Origin: Granulicella sp. L60
GTDB taxonomy: Bacteria; Acidobacteriota; Terriglobia; Terriglobales; Acidobacteriaceae
Direction: 5' to 3'
Length of the DNA: 64,000 nucleotides
Assembly: GCF_009765825.1 (NCBI RefSeq)
Contig: NZ_LMUR01000010.1
Span: 237,437-301,436, forward strand
Below, piece after piece: positions 43,244 to 52,514 of this stretch (positions are counted from its first letter, which is position 1; every line of letters begins with the position of its first letter). The notes under the pieces were generated by a model that was given only the letters and a program-made list of their open reading frames with translations, made no database searches and was not told where the DNA came from. Made by a program: the position numbers and the translations under genes.

Positions 43244-43585
43244 CTAAGAGGAGACTGCAATGCGGGGTGGTTGAAATATGGGCGAGCGCGGGCCAGGGGC
43301 AGGGGTCGGCGATTCAGCCCAAACACCTGTGGTCACCGTATTCACCAGATCCAAGACAGGACTTGCATTCGGGAGCCCGCGAAACCCACAACACGAGCAG
43401 ATTCCGTTACAGGTATCCGGAGTGGCAGGTAGCGGGTGGTTGACATGAGATTGGTGTGAAGAAGAGGCAGCAAAGTACGGTCCATCGCACAGATCGCAAT
43501 GCGGCGAGTGAACTGCCAGGCAAGCTACCACCGCGCACAATAACCATGCGATAACGCAGGCTCGTGTTTTGGTGGGACGATCCAT
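43244..43585 (-). CDS. Small secreted Cys/His-rich protein
   Basis: 113 residues. A signal peptide or anchor (ACVIAWLLCAVVACLAV) precedes clusters HCDLC, SSHQSHVNH and CNGICSCC, which look like metal ligands. The C-terminal third is Pro-rich. It lies 56 bases upstream of the outer-membrane gene on the same strand. Its composition and its position next to the copper efflux operon suggest metal binding (inference); no family recognised. Confidence 0.5.
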   Translation of the reverse strand: MDRPTKTRACVIAWLLCAVVACLAVHSPHCDLCDGPYFAASSSHQSHVNHPLPATPDTCNGICSCCGFRGLPNASPVLDLVNTVTTGVWAESPTPAPGPRSPIFQPPRIAVSS

Positions 43586-43741
43586 GCTTCTTACGATAAA
43601 TCCTGGCTGGCCAGATCACCAGCGGCCACTCCTCTAGTCAGAAGATCCGCGATGAGCGATTGCACCCTTTCACGTCCGTGATCGCAAACAACTGCTCGCC
43701 CTGTTCATCCGGCAAGAGATGATAGTCCCGGAAGATAGTGC

Positions 43742-44227
43742 TTATTTCTTCGCTGTCGCCACAGGGTCGGGAATGTATGTGTAACTTCCGGTTATCACTT
43801 TGAAGTTCCCATCGTTTGTTTGGTAATAGATACATGCAACTTTGGGATTATTCGCGCACGCCCCGCTCATCTCATTGCGCGCATTGATGTGACTGCAAAC
43901 CTCACCTCCAGCCCAATTGCAGGTGTCATATTTGGCAGTGGTGACATTCCCTGGCACATCACATCGAATATGGAAGAGGTTCTGATCTCCGATCAGTTTA
44001 TTGTCATTGACGTTTCTAGGATCATCTCTGTTTATCTTGCAATTACCAGAGACTTCTTTCGCTGACGCTTCGGGAGCCGCGACCTTGCATGGAAATGTGT
44101 AGTTTTCTACCTGCCCGACCATAGTTGGCGCTGAAGTAATGTCTCCGGACGGGCACTTGCAGGTGAATTCGTATAGCTTCGGAGCCAATCTCGCGATCCG
44201 GGGCGTTGCGCCTCCAGCGTCCTTCAC
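43742..44227 (-). CDS. Cys-rich secreted-type hypothetical protein, 5' end unclear
   Basis: 161 residues from a GTG at 44227. Several paired Cys (FTCKC, YTFPCK, GNCKI, IRCDV, DTCNW, EVCSH, GACANN, VACIYY) imply an oxidised, exported protein, yet there is no signal peptide. The same frame stays open and protein-like upstream to about 44361 (VSGHDFEFKAAPEQCTSVSY), where a TGA stops it and no start codon is present. The real N-terminus is therefore probably lost, making this a 5'-truncated gene. No family recognised. Confidence 0.5.
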   Translation of the reverse strand: MKDAGGATPRIARLAPKLYEFTCKCPSGDITSAPTMVGQVENYTFPCKVAAPEASAKEVSGNCKINRDDPRNVNDNKLIGDQNLFHIRCDVPGNVTTAKYDTCNWAGGEVCSHINARNEMSGACANNPKVACIYYQTNDGNFKVITGSYTYIPDPVATAKK

Positions 44228-44375
44228 TGCGCCGGTAGCAACTTCCTTGTACGAAACAGAAGTGCATTGCTCTGGTGCAGCTTTGAATTCAAAATCGTGT
44301 CCGGAAACTTTCTCCGCGATCCTCTGACTTGCATCCTGAGGCGTTTCGATTTCGCGAGATCAAATGTTCTCATAA

Positions 44376-44435
44376 GGCGATGTAGGCAATAAGGGTAGTC
44401 CGTTGGGACAACCGCGCCCTCACCAAAGGACATAA
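44376..44435. repeat. 60-bp repeat flanking the glycosyltransferase gene, copy 1
   Basis: Begins GGCGATGTAGGCAATAAGG; 45 of 60 bases match 46305-46364 without gaps. On the minus strand both copies open a small frame with a similar start (MSFGEGAVVPTDYPYCLHR here), 12 of 19 residues shared, so the similarity may come from a coding remnant. Confidence 0.55.
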
Positions 44436-44637
44436 GCTCGTCCAAGGTTCATGTAACTGTGCAATGCGATTGAAGAGATGGAGCAGTTGAGGCCCGCTAG
44501 GAGCGTGAGGATGTGAACCTTACATTGGCTCTGTGCCTGCTATCCCCGCTATCCCCCTTTGGGGGATCTGTATATTCGGAGTTGTTGACTTCTCCCAATC
44601 CTTTATTGGCAAGCTTTCGGAAAAGAGAATGTTAAAG

Positions 44638-45894
44638 ATGAAGACTGCATTTATTTCCCTGCCGGCCCCGGGTCATATTAACCCCATGACAGCTCTAGCA
44701 CGGAAACTTCGATCTCGCGGCCACGAAGTAACCATGCTCGCTATACCCGACGCAGTAGAGGCCATTCAAGCGACAGGTCTCGAATGTCTTCCTTTCTCGG
44801 AGAAAGATTTTCCGGTGGGATGGTCAATAGGCTTGTTTCGTACACTCAGTCAGCTCCAAGGGGAGGATGCTGTTAGGTATAGTTTCGAGACTTTAAGTCA
44901 ATATCTAAGCAGTGCGCTCAAGCATTTACCCGCGACCATCGCGAAGGCGGGCGTAGATGCCATAGTTCTGGACACCACACAGTACTATCTTGGTCTGCTG
45001 CCCATGCAACTCCAGATACCATATGTACACGTGTCTCCTGGGCTCCCCTTGGATCTATCGGGAGCCACGCCACCTCGCTTCTTTGGCTGGCCTTTTGAGG
45101 CCACCGCTGCAGCGATTAAAAAAAATCGCATTGGAGTATCGAGAGTTCTTCAATTCCTGGAGCCTTGCATCGATGTGGCGAAAGCGTATTCGAAGCGCAT
45201 GGGCATGGATATTGATTGGAAAGATCCTGATCCCACTATTTCGAAGTTGGCTTGGATTGCGCAAATGCCCAGGGAGTTCGATTTCCCTGGTGACCATTGG
45301 CCACCTCAATTTCACTATACTGGTCCATTTCATGATGGCGAAGGCCGCGAGGAAGTCCCGTTCTCGTGGGAAAATCTTACGGGGGAGCCACTCATTTATG
45401 CTTCCATGGGAACCCTGCAGAACGGCCATAAGCAAGTTTTTCAGGTGATTGTCGACGCAGCTGAAAAGCTATCCGGATTTCAACTCGTTCTTTCCATCGG
45501 CAATAATCTTAACACTGACGAGATAAGAACCTCGCTCTCCAAGACGATCGTCGTTAACAAGGCACCTCAGCTTCAACTCTTACAGCGGGCCTGGCTCTGT
45601 GTAACGCATGCCGGAATGAATACCGCGTTGGAAGCTCTCACGCAGGGCGTACCCATGGTAGCGCTACCGGTCACAAATGATCAGCCCGCCGTCGCAGCGA
45701 GGATTATCTATCATCACGTCGGGGAAGTTCTTTCTCTGAGCAATCTAACCGCTTCCGATCTCAATGCCACGATGAACCTCGTAATGAGCGATCCCTCTTA
45801 TAGACAGAACTCAAGGTTTTTCCAGAAGGCGATCGCTGAATCACGGGGATTGGAGAAAGCGTCCCAGATTATTGAAACATCATTTGGTTACTGA
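44638..45894 (+). CDS. GT1-family glycosyltransferase (MGT/CrtX-like)
   Basis: About 418 residues from the ATG at 44638 (an ATG three codons upstream, 44629, is an alternative). GT-B fold: the acceptor domain starts AFISLPAPGHINPMTALARK, typical of UDP-sugar transferases acting on small hydrophobic acceptors (macrolides, carotenoids). The donor-site signature is seen as THAGMNTALEALTQGVPMVA, then LPVTNDQPAVAARI, with the conserved DQ that contacts the sugar. A catalytic His (PGHINP) is present near the N-terminus. Flanked by a 60-bp repeat pair. Upstream a G/C palindrome (ATCCCCCTTTGGGGGAT, about 44545-44561) could be regulatory. Confidence 0.9.
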   Translation: MKTAFISLPAPGHINPMTALARKLRSRGHEVTMLAIPDAVEAIQATGLECLPFSEKDFPVGWSIGLFRTLSQLQGEDAVRYSFETLSQYLSSALKHLPATIAKAGVDAIVLDTTQYYLGLLPMQLQIPYVHVSPGLPLDLSGATPPRFFGWPFEATAAAIKKNRIGVSRVLQFLEPCIDVAKAYSKRMGMDIDWKDPDPTISKLAWIAQMPREFDFPGDHWPPQFHYTGPFHDGEGREEVPFSWENLTGEPLIYASMGTLQNGHKQVFQVIVDAAEKLSGFQLVLSIGNNLNTDEIRTSLSKTIVVNKAPQLQLLQRAWLCVTHAGMNTALEALTQGVPMVALPVTNDQPAVAARIIYHHVGEVLSLSNLTASDLNATMNLVMSDPSYRQNSRFFQKAIAESRGLEKASQIIETSFGY

Positions 45895-46706
45895 TCCGTT
45901 ATATCCCTGTGCGCATGGTCCAAGTTTTCAGCGCTCAAGGAGATTTTATGGCCACGCCAGCATTCGTTCCGCCATACACGCGTTCTCGGTATGTAGTAAG
46001 AGCCTCCTGGCATGTCTGGTGCGGCGCACCCGCCGTGACCTCGGCATCGATAGGACCAAGTCGCAGGCGGCGGGGATGTACTTGATCTGTCACTTTGGGC
46101 CGCCTCCGATTGCTTGCGATCGTCGATACCCCAAGGTAATCCATATCAGCGCACGATTTGCCCGGGGATAGGCGACCGCGACAAGAGACAGATGATATCG
46201 CGGGGCAAGGAAGTATCAAGCCAAGATGGGTAGTCGCGAAAGATCTATGTATAGGCGCGCGAGGTATCGTCCTTTCATTGGTGTCACGATGCAGGAGACA
46301 TCATGGCGATGCAGGCAATAAACATAGTCCATTTGGACAACTAACCATTCATCAAAAGTCATAAAGTTGGCTTAGGATCCATGGGTGAGCACTTTTGCAA
46401 GGAAAATAAGAAAAGAATAATGAAAAACCTTTTATCGGCTCGACGCCCCTCGCGTACGACATGCTTGGAATCGAATGTCCATCGCTATTGAAGTCTCCTC
46501 GTTCCGTTTTCGCCTCGTCAGAAACTACAAAGATCCAAGATGAAGACAGTAATCGCCACTCCCTAATCCCGAAACACATTAATGCGATCGCGATCCGAAC
46601 TCCAGCTCAAAGAGGCTAATTACAACTTGCCATTTCCTCATATGCGTACTCGCATACAAGATTTTGAAAACCCATCACCCTCCAGTTCAAAAGGACCCCA
46701 ACGTCT
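45895..46706. other. 800-base intergenic region with 60-bp repeat copy 2
   Basis: Contains the second 60-bp repeat (46305-46364) and, on the minus strand, a 48-residue frame (46216-46362) starting MTFDEWLVVQMDYVYCLHR. Otherwise there is no convincing gene, and several stretches are AT-rich (46380-46440, 46600-46680), which may carry the promoter of the TPR-thioredoxin gene. Confidence 0.5.
46305..46364. repeat. 60-bp repeat, copy 2
   Basis: Begins GGCGATGCAGGCAATAAAC; 75 % identical to 44376-44435, same orientation, on the other side of the glycosyltransferase gene. Confidence 0.55.
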
Positions 46707-48512
46707 ATGCTTCATCGGATCGACGCGAAATTAACAACGACATTTTGCCTGGCTGCTCTGATTGCTGTACCCGTTAGCCATTCCCAGGACAGGTCCAAGA
46801 TTCAACTCCCCGCAGACCAGCGAGCACTCGCGGCAGCTCGTGCCATTCCTGACCAGGAGCAACGCCTCGCTGCCATGATGCAAGCCATCGAAGCAAATCC
46901 GAGGAGCCCAAGTGCCTTTTTTGCACGAAAGTATGTCTTCGACACCCTCGTTCAGTACTTCCCGGATAGGACTTCAGTGATTGAGACTCAGACGCGCCTC
47001 ATCCTTAAAAATGATGATGGATATCTGCCTATACCCTTTCTCGAAGTCTACATGGCGAGCCGACTGGCCGAGGCGAAAGGAATCGGCATCAACCTTCCCC
47101 TCGCCGAGGAGATGGCTAAAGACGCCATCGCCAGCTACAGTAACGAAGACGACTTCATCAAAGACGCCGTCGAGAACGCAAGAAAAATTAACGAGCCGTC
47201 ACCCATCACATCTTTGCTTCACTCTGACTTCGCGGCAGATCGGGCAGGCGCTTTGTCGACCCTTGCTCAGATATATATCGATCAGCACCTGCTCAAGTCG
47301 GCAGCCGTTCAAATCTACGAAGCTTATAGCCTCGCTCCTACGATGAGCGAAGTGAACGTCGTTTACGCAGAACTGGCTCTGAAGCAACATAAAAACAGAG
47401 AAGCCCTCAAATATTTCGAACGTGCTGAACTTAGCGGCGAAGTGAAGTCTCCGTGGCACGAAAAGATGATGGAGCTATACCGCAACTCTCATGGAGGCAG
47501 CGATCAGAACTTCGTTGCTGACATGGACGTGCGATACAAGCAGCTCTTTCCTGAACCTTTTACTCCGCACCCGCATAAGCCGCTTGATACTCACCGCACC
47601 GCATTACTCGAGCTTTTCACCGGCTCAGCTTGCAAGCCATGCGTCGCCGCCGATCTTGCTCTCGATGCTCTGCTTGAAACCTATTCTCGTAACGACCTTG
47701 TTGTTCTCGCCTTCGACCTGCACATTCCCGACCCTGATCCTTTAGCCAACTCCGACTCTGTCGCTCGCGCGACGTACTACGGCATTCACCACACACCTTC
47801 ATTCGTGCTAAACGGAAGGCCGTTTTTGGACGAGGGAGGCTCACGCGACTATACCGAAAAGTCATACAACAACGCCGTTAAACGAATCGACGCCGAATCG
47901 GTCAAGCCTAGTGGCCTAGGATTACAGCTCACCGCAAATCGCAGTTCCGACGGCATCATTCATGCCAATGCCACCCTATCGGTCGATGACCCGGAGCAGT
48001 TGCGGCAAAGCTTGGCGCCAGAGGCGGCGGTTGAACCCGCCGGTGATGAATCACCCACAGCACCTGGGCCACAACGACCCACAACAGTAACGTCCAACAC
48101 GGAGCCGCATCTAGTAACTAGGATGGCTTTGGTCGAGGATGAAGTTCGCTATAGCGGTGAAAGCGGCATCCGCTTTCACCGGATGGTGGTCCGAGCTCTT
48201 GCTCACTCCTCAAGCGAATCGATCGCACCAGGAAAGACGTGGGAGGTTGTCTTCGATCCTTCTACAATTAGCAGGGAACTCAAAGACTACCTCGACAACT
48301 TCGAAGAGAAAAACGATACTTTCGGCAAAGTGAAGTTTCTCTCCAAAGAGGCAACTCTCGACCGCAATCATCTAGCTATCGCTGCCTGGGTCGAGGACGC
48401 TACGACCCATCGCGTTCTACAAGCAGCGTTCAGCTCTCTTACTCCTGTAGCCAATCCACAATCACGGTCCCTCGAAGTTCACTCGCCCCAGAAGACTGGA
48501 GCGACAAGATGA
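46707..48512 (+). CDS. Periplasmic TPR-thioredoxin-like protein
   Basis: 601 residues. Signal peptide (TTFCLAALIAVPVSHS, then QD). Residues about 20-260 are helical, TPR-like (ALSTLAQIYIDQHLLKSAAV, ALKYFERAELSG). Near residue 300 comes a thioredoxin-like segment with a CxxC as LLELFTGSACKPCVAADLAL, followed by HHTPSFVLNG as the cis-Pro region. The last 200 residues contain a Pro-rich linker (about 430-460) and a beta domain. Its stop overlaps the start of a DsbD-alpha-like gene by four bases. A periplasmic thiol-redox protein acting with that partner is inferred. Confidence 0.8.
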   Translation: MLHRIDAKLTTTFCLAALIAVPVSHSQDRSKIQLPADQRALAAARAIPDQEQRLAAMMQAIEANPRSPSAFFARKYVFDTLVQYFPDRTSVIETQTRLILKNDDGYLPIPFLEVYMASRLAEAKGIGINLPLAEEMAKDAIASYSNEDDFIKDAVENARKINEPSPITSLLHSDFAADRAGALSTLAQIYIDQHLLKSAAVQIYEAYSLAPTMSEVNVVYAELALKQHKNREALKYFERAELSGEVKSPWHEKMMELYRNSHGGSDQNFVADMDVRYKQLFPEPFTPHPHKPLDTHRTALLELFTGSACKPCVAADLALDALLETYSRNDLVVLAFDLHIPDPDPLANSDSVARATYYGIHHTPSFVLNGRPFLDEGGSRDYTEKSYNNAVKRIDAESVKPSGLGLQLTANRSSDGIIHANATLSVDDPEQLRQSLAPEAAVEPAGDESPTAPGPQRPTTVTSNTEPHLVTRMALVEDEVRYSGESGIRFHRMVVRALAHSSSESIAPGKTWEVVFDPSTISRELKDYLDNFEEKNDTFGKVKFLSKEATLDRNHLAIAAWVEDATTHRVLQAAFSSLTPVANPQSRSLEVHSPQKTGATR

Positions 48513-48997
48513 CAAAGACATCAGCTAGCTGCGTCCTTTCCGCAGCGTTGGCTCTACTCGTACCCGCAACTGCCCGCGCGGCAAAGCCAATCGTCGCTTG
48601 GCACATTAAGAATCCACCCGCTAAAGCACTCAAACCGGGAGACAGGTTCAACTTGGTGCTCTCAGGTCAAATTGAAGCAGGCTGGCATCTCTATGCGCTG
48701 GAAGAGCCTCCCGAAGCTGCAGTGGCTACGATTATCGGACTCACTGAAGGCGACCCCGCCGATCTGCTTCACGTAGAAGAAGGCAAACCCAAAATTTCTC
48801 TCGATCCTCTCTTCAACGTGCATACCGGCTTCTTCACAGACACTACGGATTTCACCCTAAACCTTAAGCTTGCGAAGAACGCTCCTATCGGCTCAGCGCT
48901 GCTTCATGTTTTGGTGCGTTATCAGTCTTGCAATGACCACCTCTGCCTCCCATCCCACACCGACACGATCGAAGTTCAACTCGCCACTGTCAAGTAA
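48509..48997 (+). CDS. DsbD N-terminal (alpha) domain protein
   Basis: 162 residues. Signal peptide (CVLSAALALLVPATARA). The rest matches the N-terminal domain of DsbD: GWHLYALEEPP, HTGFFTDTTDFTL and the active-site YQSCNDHLCLPS, whose two Cys five residues apart receive electrons from the membrane part of DsbD. Here the domain stands alone with no membrane or thioredoxin partner domain in the chain. Translationally coupled (ATGA) to the TPR-thioredoxin gene, so the two probably exchange electrons (inference). Confidence 0.88.
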   Translation: MTKTSASCVLSAALALLVPATARAAKPIVAWHIKNPPAKALKPGDRFNLVLSGQIEAGWHLYALEEPPEAAVATIIGLTEGDPADLLHVEEGKPKISLDPLFNVHTGFFTDTTDFTLNLKLAKNAPIGSALLHVLVRYQSCNDHLCLPSHTDTIEVQLATVK

Positions 48998-49124
48998 CCC
49001 CGCGTCCGAGGTCTCGATATGAATGTAAGGAAACAGGATCCGTTCATTGCAAACACCCTCCGATCCGAGGGGCTCAGTAGATGGAATAGACCGGCGATAG
49101 ACCCAAGAAAGGGATAACGCAATC

Positions 49125-50174
49125 ATGGACAATATGGATGACCTCTGTCCCGATACCTCCAGCATCTTTGATGAACGGAACGAGTTCTCCCGAATGTTCC
49201 GTATGATCATGGGATTCAGTGGGTCTCAGATTGTTCACGCTGCGGCGACATTCTCGCTGGCAGAACACCTGGCGGAAGGGGTAGTAACAGCGGCTGAGAT
49301 CGCCGAACTTGAATCCACAAACGTCGACGCAATGTTTCGATTGATGCGAGCGTGTGCGTCGCTTGGTTTGTTGAGATATGACGGGAAGGGGAGATTTGCT
49401 ACTACCGATTTGCTCAATACCCTACATAGGGACGATCCGCATACCTTACGTGGTGCAGCGTTGTCTCAGCCAGCTCCTCTTCACTGGATGTCGTGGGGGC
49501 ATCTAAGCAATGCGATCAGAACCGGAGAGCCTCAGGCAACTTCCGCACTGGGATGTCCCCCGTGGGAGTATCTCGCTAAGATGCCCGCAGAATCCGATGC
49601 ATTTACGATGTCGATGCACCGCTTCTCCGCCGAAGTATCTTACGATGCGGCGATACTCTTAGACACACAGATGGTCGACTTGGCTGTTGACATTGGCGGA
49701 GCGAGCGGAACGTTGCTGCACGCGCTCATGAGGAAAAATCGGACTCTGCGAGGAGTCGTCTATGATCTTCCCCACGTGGCATCAATTGCGAGCGAGGCGG
49801 CCTATGCACTTGGGCTGAGCGACCGACTCTCGGTGGAGGCGGGTGACTTCTTCGCGTCTGTTCCGACTGGCGACCTCTACCTGCTGAAGTCGGTTCTCCA
49901 CGATTGGAATGACGATGCGTGTGTCTCGATCCTAAGTTGCTGTAGACGCGCCATCAACCCCGAAGGACGTTTGGTTGTTGTCGACATGTTGGTTGATGAG
50001 ATCGGCGCGCGAGGCATCGCCCCTATCATTGATCTCACTATGCTTGTATTGCTCGGCGGTAGACAGCGAAGCCTGGATGAATACAAAGTCTTGTTTTCGG
50101 CGGCAGGTTTTCGCTTTGTCAGAGCGACGCCTACGACAACACCCTCGACCCTGATCGAAGCTATTCCCATCTGA
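49125..50174 (+). CDS. SAM-dependent O-methyltransferase (COMT/ASMT-like)
   Basis: 349 residues. N-terminal dimerisation/winged-helix domain (MFRMIMGFSGSQIVHAAATF, RLMRACASLGLL) followed by a class I methyltransferase: DIGGASGTLL binds SAM, the acidic loop is VVYDLPHV, and the catalytic His lies in LKSVLHDWNDD. This arrangement is that of plant-type caffeate/hydroxyindole O-methyltransferases and bacterial secondary-metabolite tailoring enzymes. The C-terminal helix RSLDEYKVLFSAAGFRF is conserved. Monocistronic in appearance; the acceptor is unknown. Confidence 0.9.
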   Translation: MDNMDDLCPDTSSIFDERNEFSRMFRMIMGFSGSQIVHAAATFSLAEHLAEGVVTAAEIAELESTNVDAMFRLMRACASLGLLRYDGKGRFATTDLLNTLHRDDPHTLRGAALSQPAPLHWMSWGHLSNAIRTGEPQATSALGCPPWEYLAKMPAESDAFTMSMHRFSAEVSYDAAILLDTQMVDLAVDIGGASGTLLHALMRKNRTLRGVVYDLPHVASIASEAAYALGLSDRLSVEAGDFFASVPTGDLYLLKSVLHDWNDDACVSILSCCRRAINPEGRLVVVDMLVDEIGARGIAPIIDLTMLVLLGGRQRSLDEYKVLFSAAGFRFVRATPTTTPSTLIEAIPI

Positions 50175-50471
50175 CGGGAGCGCGGGCCGAAGTAGCGTGA
50201 ATCTCCGGCAATCGGGCTGAATGATGGAAGACGCGCTCGAATCTCTTCACCACACTGATTGGAGAGAAATAATATCCCGTACGGCTGGCTCATTTGATTT
50301 TCGGCAGAGACAATAGAGCGCCGCTCTTTTCTTGTCATGACAATTGTTTCGGCGCTTGTAGCCATCGCCGGATTCAGCAGGACCTACTACCAGCACGGCT
50401 ATTCGGTAGGCCGGAGCTATCCAATCTCCTTGTCGTGCATGGATTTGTATTTGAGCTCCGGATGTTATAGT
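50175..50471. other. Non-coding stretch
   Basis: About 300 bases after the methyltransferase. A short plus-strand frame near 50338 (MTIVSALVAIAGFSRTYYQH) is protein-like but is not recognised and has no ribosome site; nothing else is seen. Confidence 0.3.
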
Positions 50472-50719
50472 TCATCGCTCAGAGCTGTTGTCGTCTACGA
50501 GCACGATCCTTAGTTCGCCGTCGAACTGCTGCGAGAGCAGTGATCTCAAAGTGCGTAAGATATGCTCGGCCTCATCCCGAGCCGGATCACAGCAGTAACC
50601 CTGAGAGGACGGGTAGAGTGTGCGGCTCCTAGGACTGGTCCGGACCTCCAGAAAGCCCCATGCCCAACCAGTAGCCACGCCCAGATTACGACGCTGAGCA
50701 GAACAGCAAGAAAGATCAT
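50472..50719 (-). pseudogene. Remnant of a hopene-associated GT2 glycosyltransferase (HpnB-like)
   Basis: From an ATG at 50719 the frame gives a membrane helix and linker (MIFLAVLLSVVIWAWLLVGH, FWRSGP, RPLRVTAVI), then one base is missing: continuing in the next frame gives PARDEAEHILRTLRSLL, SQQFDGELRIVLVDDNSSE, the nucleotide-sugar part of a GT2 enzyme as in HpnB. A stop follows at 50472, so over 80 % of the gene is gone. A frameshift plus truncation makes this a dead gene. Confidence 0.75.
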
Positions 50720-50839
50720 AAGCCATCATCCAATCATCGATCGAGATATCAGGGTGCCACAGTGGATGTGACGTGGTGGGGTAGTCTCAATCCCGGGGCA
50801 ATCTGACCTACTGAACCTGGCCGGTTCTAAGTGTGGGAC

Positions 50840-51052
50840 TCACGGCAGGGTTTGTTTCACCAGAAGATGGCTTCTTTCGCCAAATTTCTCTGGGTCGAAG
50901 CTCTTGCCGAACCGCTCTCGCATCTCGCGGAAGCGCATCCAGTTCCAGTCATGGGTCCTACATGAGACTGGAGTTGCCTGGCGATCTTGTCTGACATGCT
51001 CAGCCCACGGTAAACGTGCTGATAATGTATTGTCGTAAACCTCCCGGATCAC
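50840..51052 (-). CDS. Short ORF of unknown nature, possibly a gene tail
   Basis: 70 residues with protein-like composition (HDWNWMRFREMRERFGKSF, then DPEKFGERSHLLVKQTLP). It resembles the C-terminal end of a larger protein, but no start site or partner is visible and I do not recognise it. It lies between a pseudogene and an araC gene in a decayed stretch, so a remnant is as likely as a gene. Confidence 0.25.
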   Translation of the reverse strand: MIREVYDNTLSARLPWAEHVRQDRQATPVSCRTHDWNWMRFREMRERFGKSFDPEKFGERSHLLVKQTLP

Positions 51053-51080
51053 TCGTCTTTATGAAAATGTTTAGGGCCAC

Positions 51081-52133
51081 CTATGAAAGGGGCATGTTTC
51101 CGAAATGTTGTCCTCTGTGACGGCCTGACAGATTACCGCGGTTCTGGCTTTGTAGTTCTCTAGATCGTTGGCGATAACCGCCAGGTGTCGTGCCGTAGCG
51201 ATCGCGAAACCTTCGGCTGAAATGTGCTGCACTCGAAAAACCGCACTGCCAGGCGATCTCTTCTATCTGCATCGCCGCCGCCCTTGGTGAGGCGAGTAGT
51301 CGCGCGCTTTTCTCGAGGCGCAACGTCCACAAATAATTCATCATCGACTCCTCATCGCTCCGGAATAAATGGTTAAGATAACTGATAGAGAGTCTTGTGG
51401 CGGAAGCAATGGACGCTGCGTCCATTCCGGCTTCACTGAGCCGGCTCTTGATAATACCTTTGACACGCGACAGGGTGAGATCGCCGCCTCGACACCTGTT
51501 GCCCCCACCGCGCGAATCGAGAACGATATCCATCATGTCGACGATCTGGTTGCTGACGCGGTAGCTCAAGTCCTGGTCGATCTCTCGAGACGCTCGTATC
51601 GCCCATAGCAATTGGTCTCGAATCATCGAAAGGTTTGGAAGATACAGGTTTGGCTTTATCCAAGTATGCAGGTCACACTTGATACCACGTGATCTGAGTG
51701 CGCTCTTCGGTAATATGAGAACAGCGAACTTCGCATCTTTTATGGTCTCTTTTATCGTTTCTTTGAAGCTAGAGGAAGATGGATCCAGCACCAGCATGTC
51801 ACCGGGTCCCAGAGTGACTGAGTCGCGCGGGCCTTGAAGCTCTGCTTGGCCATCCAGTAAAAGCTTGATAAGAATGGAGTCCTGCCACTGCGGCATCAAA
51901 CGTCGTCGGTCCAGGATCAACGTCTGCTCTGAGACACGCGCTTTAATCGCACACAGGTCGCCGATCCGCCAATCAGCCCTAACGCCTCGAAAGCGATCTT
52001 TTGATCGAAATGTGCTATCCAACCCGTATTTGGCAGAGAGAAGCTCTCTCCATTGGGATGATGTGTAAGATTGTCCAAACTCCTCGGATTGAACCTTCGC
52101 CTGGAGGACATCGTGTTGGCTGGCACCGCTCAT
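51081..52133 (-). CDS. AraC-family transcriptional regulator
   Basis: 350 residues. An N-terminal sensor of the AraC_binding_2 sort (GPGDMLVLDPSSS, LWAIRASREIDQD) is followed by two helix-turn-helix units: DAASIASATRLSISYLNHLF and AMQIEEIAWQCGFSSAAHFS with RRFRDRYGTTPGGYR. The signature FSSAAHFSRRFRDRYGTTP is complete. The neighbouring genes rightward are a dead hydrolase and the GMC/aldehyde dehydrogenase pair, which it may regulate. The ATG at 52133 is the only suitable start. Confidence 0.92.
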   Translation of the reverse strand: MSGASQHDVLQAKVQSEEFGQSYTSSQWRELLSAKYGLDSTFRSKDRFRGVRADWRIGDLCAIKARVSEQTLILDRRRLMPQWQDSILIKLLLDGQAELQGPRDSVTLGPGDMLVLDPSSSSFKETIKETIKDAKFAVLILPKSALRSRGIKCDLHTWIKPNLYLPNLSMIRDQLLWAIRASREIDQDLSYRVSNQIVDMMDIVLDSRGGGNRCRGGDLTLSRVKGIIKSRLSEAGMDAASIASATRLSISYLNHLFRSDEESMMNYLWTLRLEKSARLLASPRAAAMQIEEIAWQCGFSSAAHFSRRFRDRYGTTPGGYRQRSRELQSQNRGNLSGRHRGQHFGNMPLS

Positions 52134-52514
52134 TGTCGATCTCAGAATAATCCGCCCGTTGTTCTGCTCAGAAGTACAGGCCTACTTGTCGTTGGTCGCT
52201 TCATTATCAAGAAGAGAATGATCTGGCTTTTTGGGCTGGCTACCCAGCGCAACCCTCTCTGGATTTTAGGCTTGAGCGACAAAATATGCCGTCATAAACG
52301 CGCCATGTAAAGCCGCACCGCAAGTTTGGGGACTGACCAAGATGCTTGCGGCCACATAGAGCACTTAGGCAAGCGATGTAATCGTTTCAGGCAACCCTGA
52401 TCGCATTAGGCAAAGTAGGCTCAAACGTAATACCCCTGCGGCTCCTGCGGGTCGCGAGAAAGTCCGGTAATTCGGGCTTCAACAAGTGCGTCAATTCGCT
52501 TCGGAAAGAGATGC
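52134..52514. other. Non-coding stretch
   Basis: About 380 bases between araC and a pseudogene. It probably carries the araC promoter and upstream sites; no clear motif, repeat or small gene was seen. Confidence 0.35.

Noticed and set aside
44545..44561. ATCCCCCTTTGGGGGAT palindrome upstream of the glycosyltransferase as an intrinsic terminator
   Set aside because: No T-run and it lies at the promoter side of the gene; mentioned only as a possible regulatory site.
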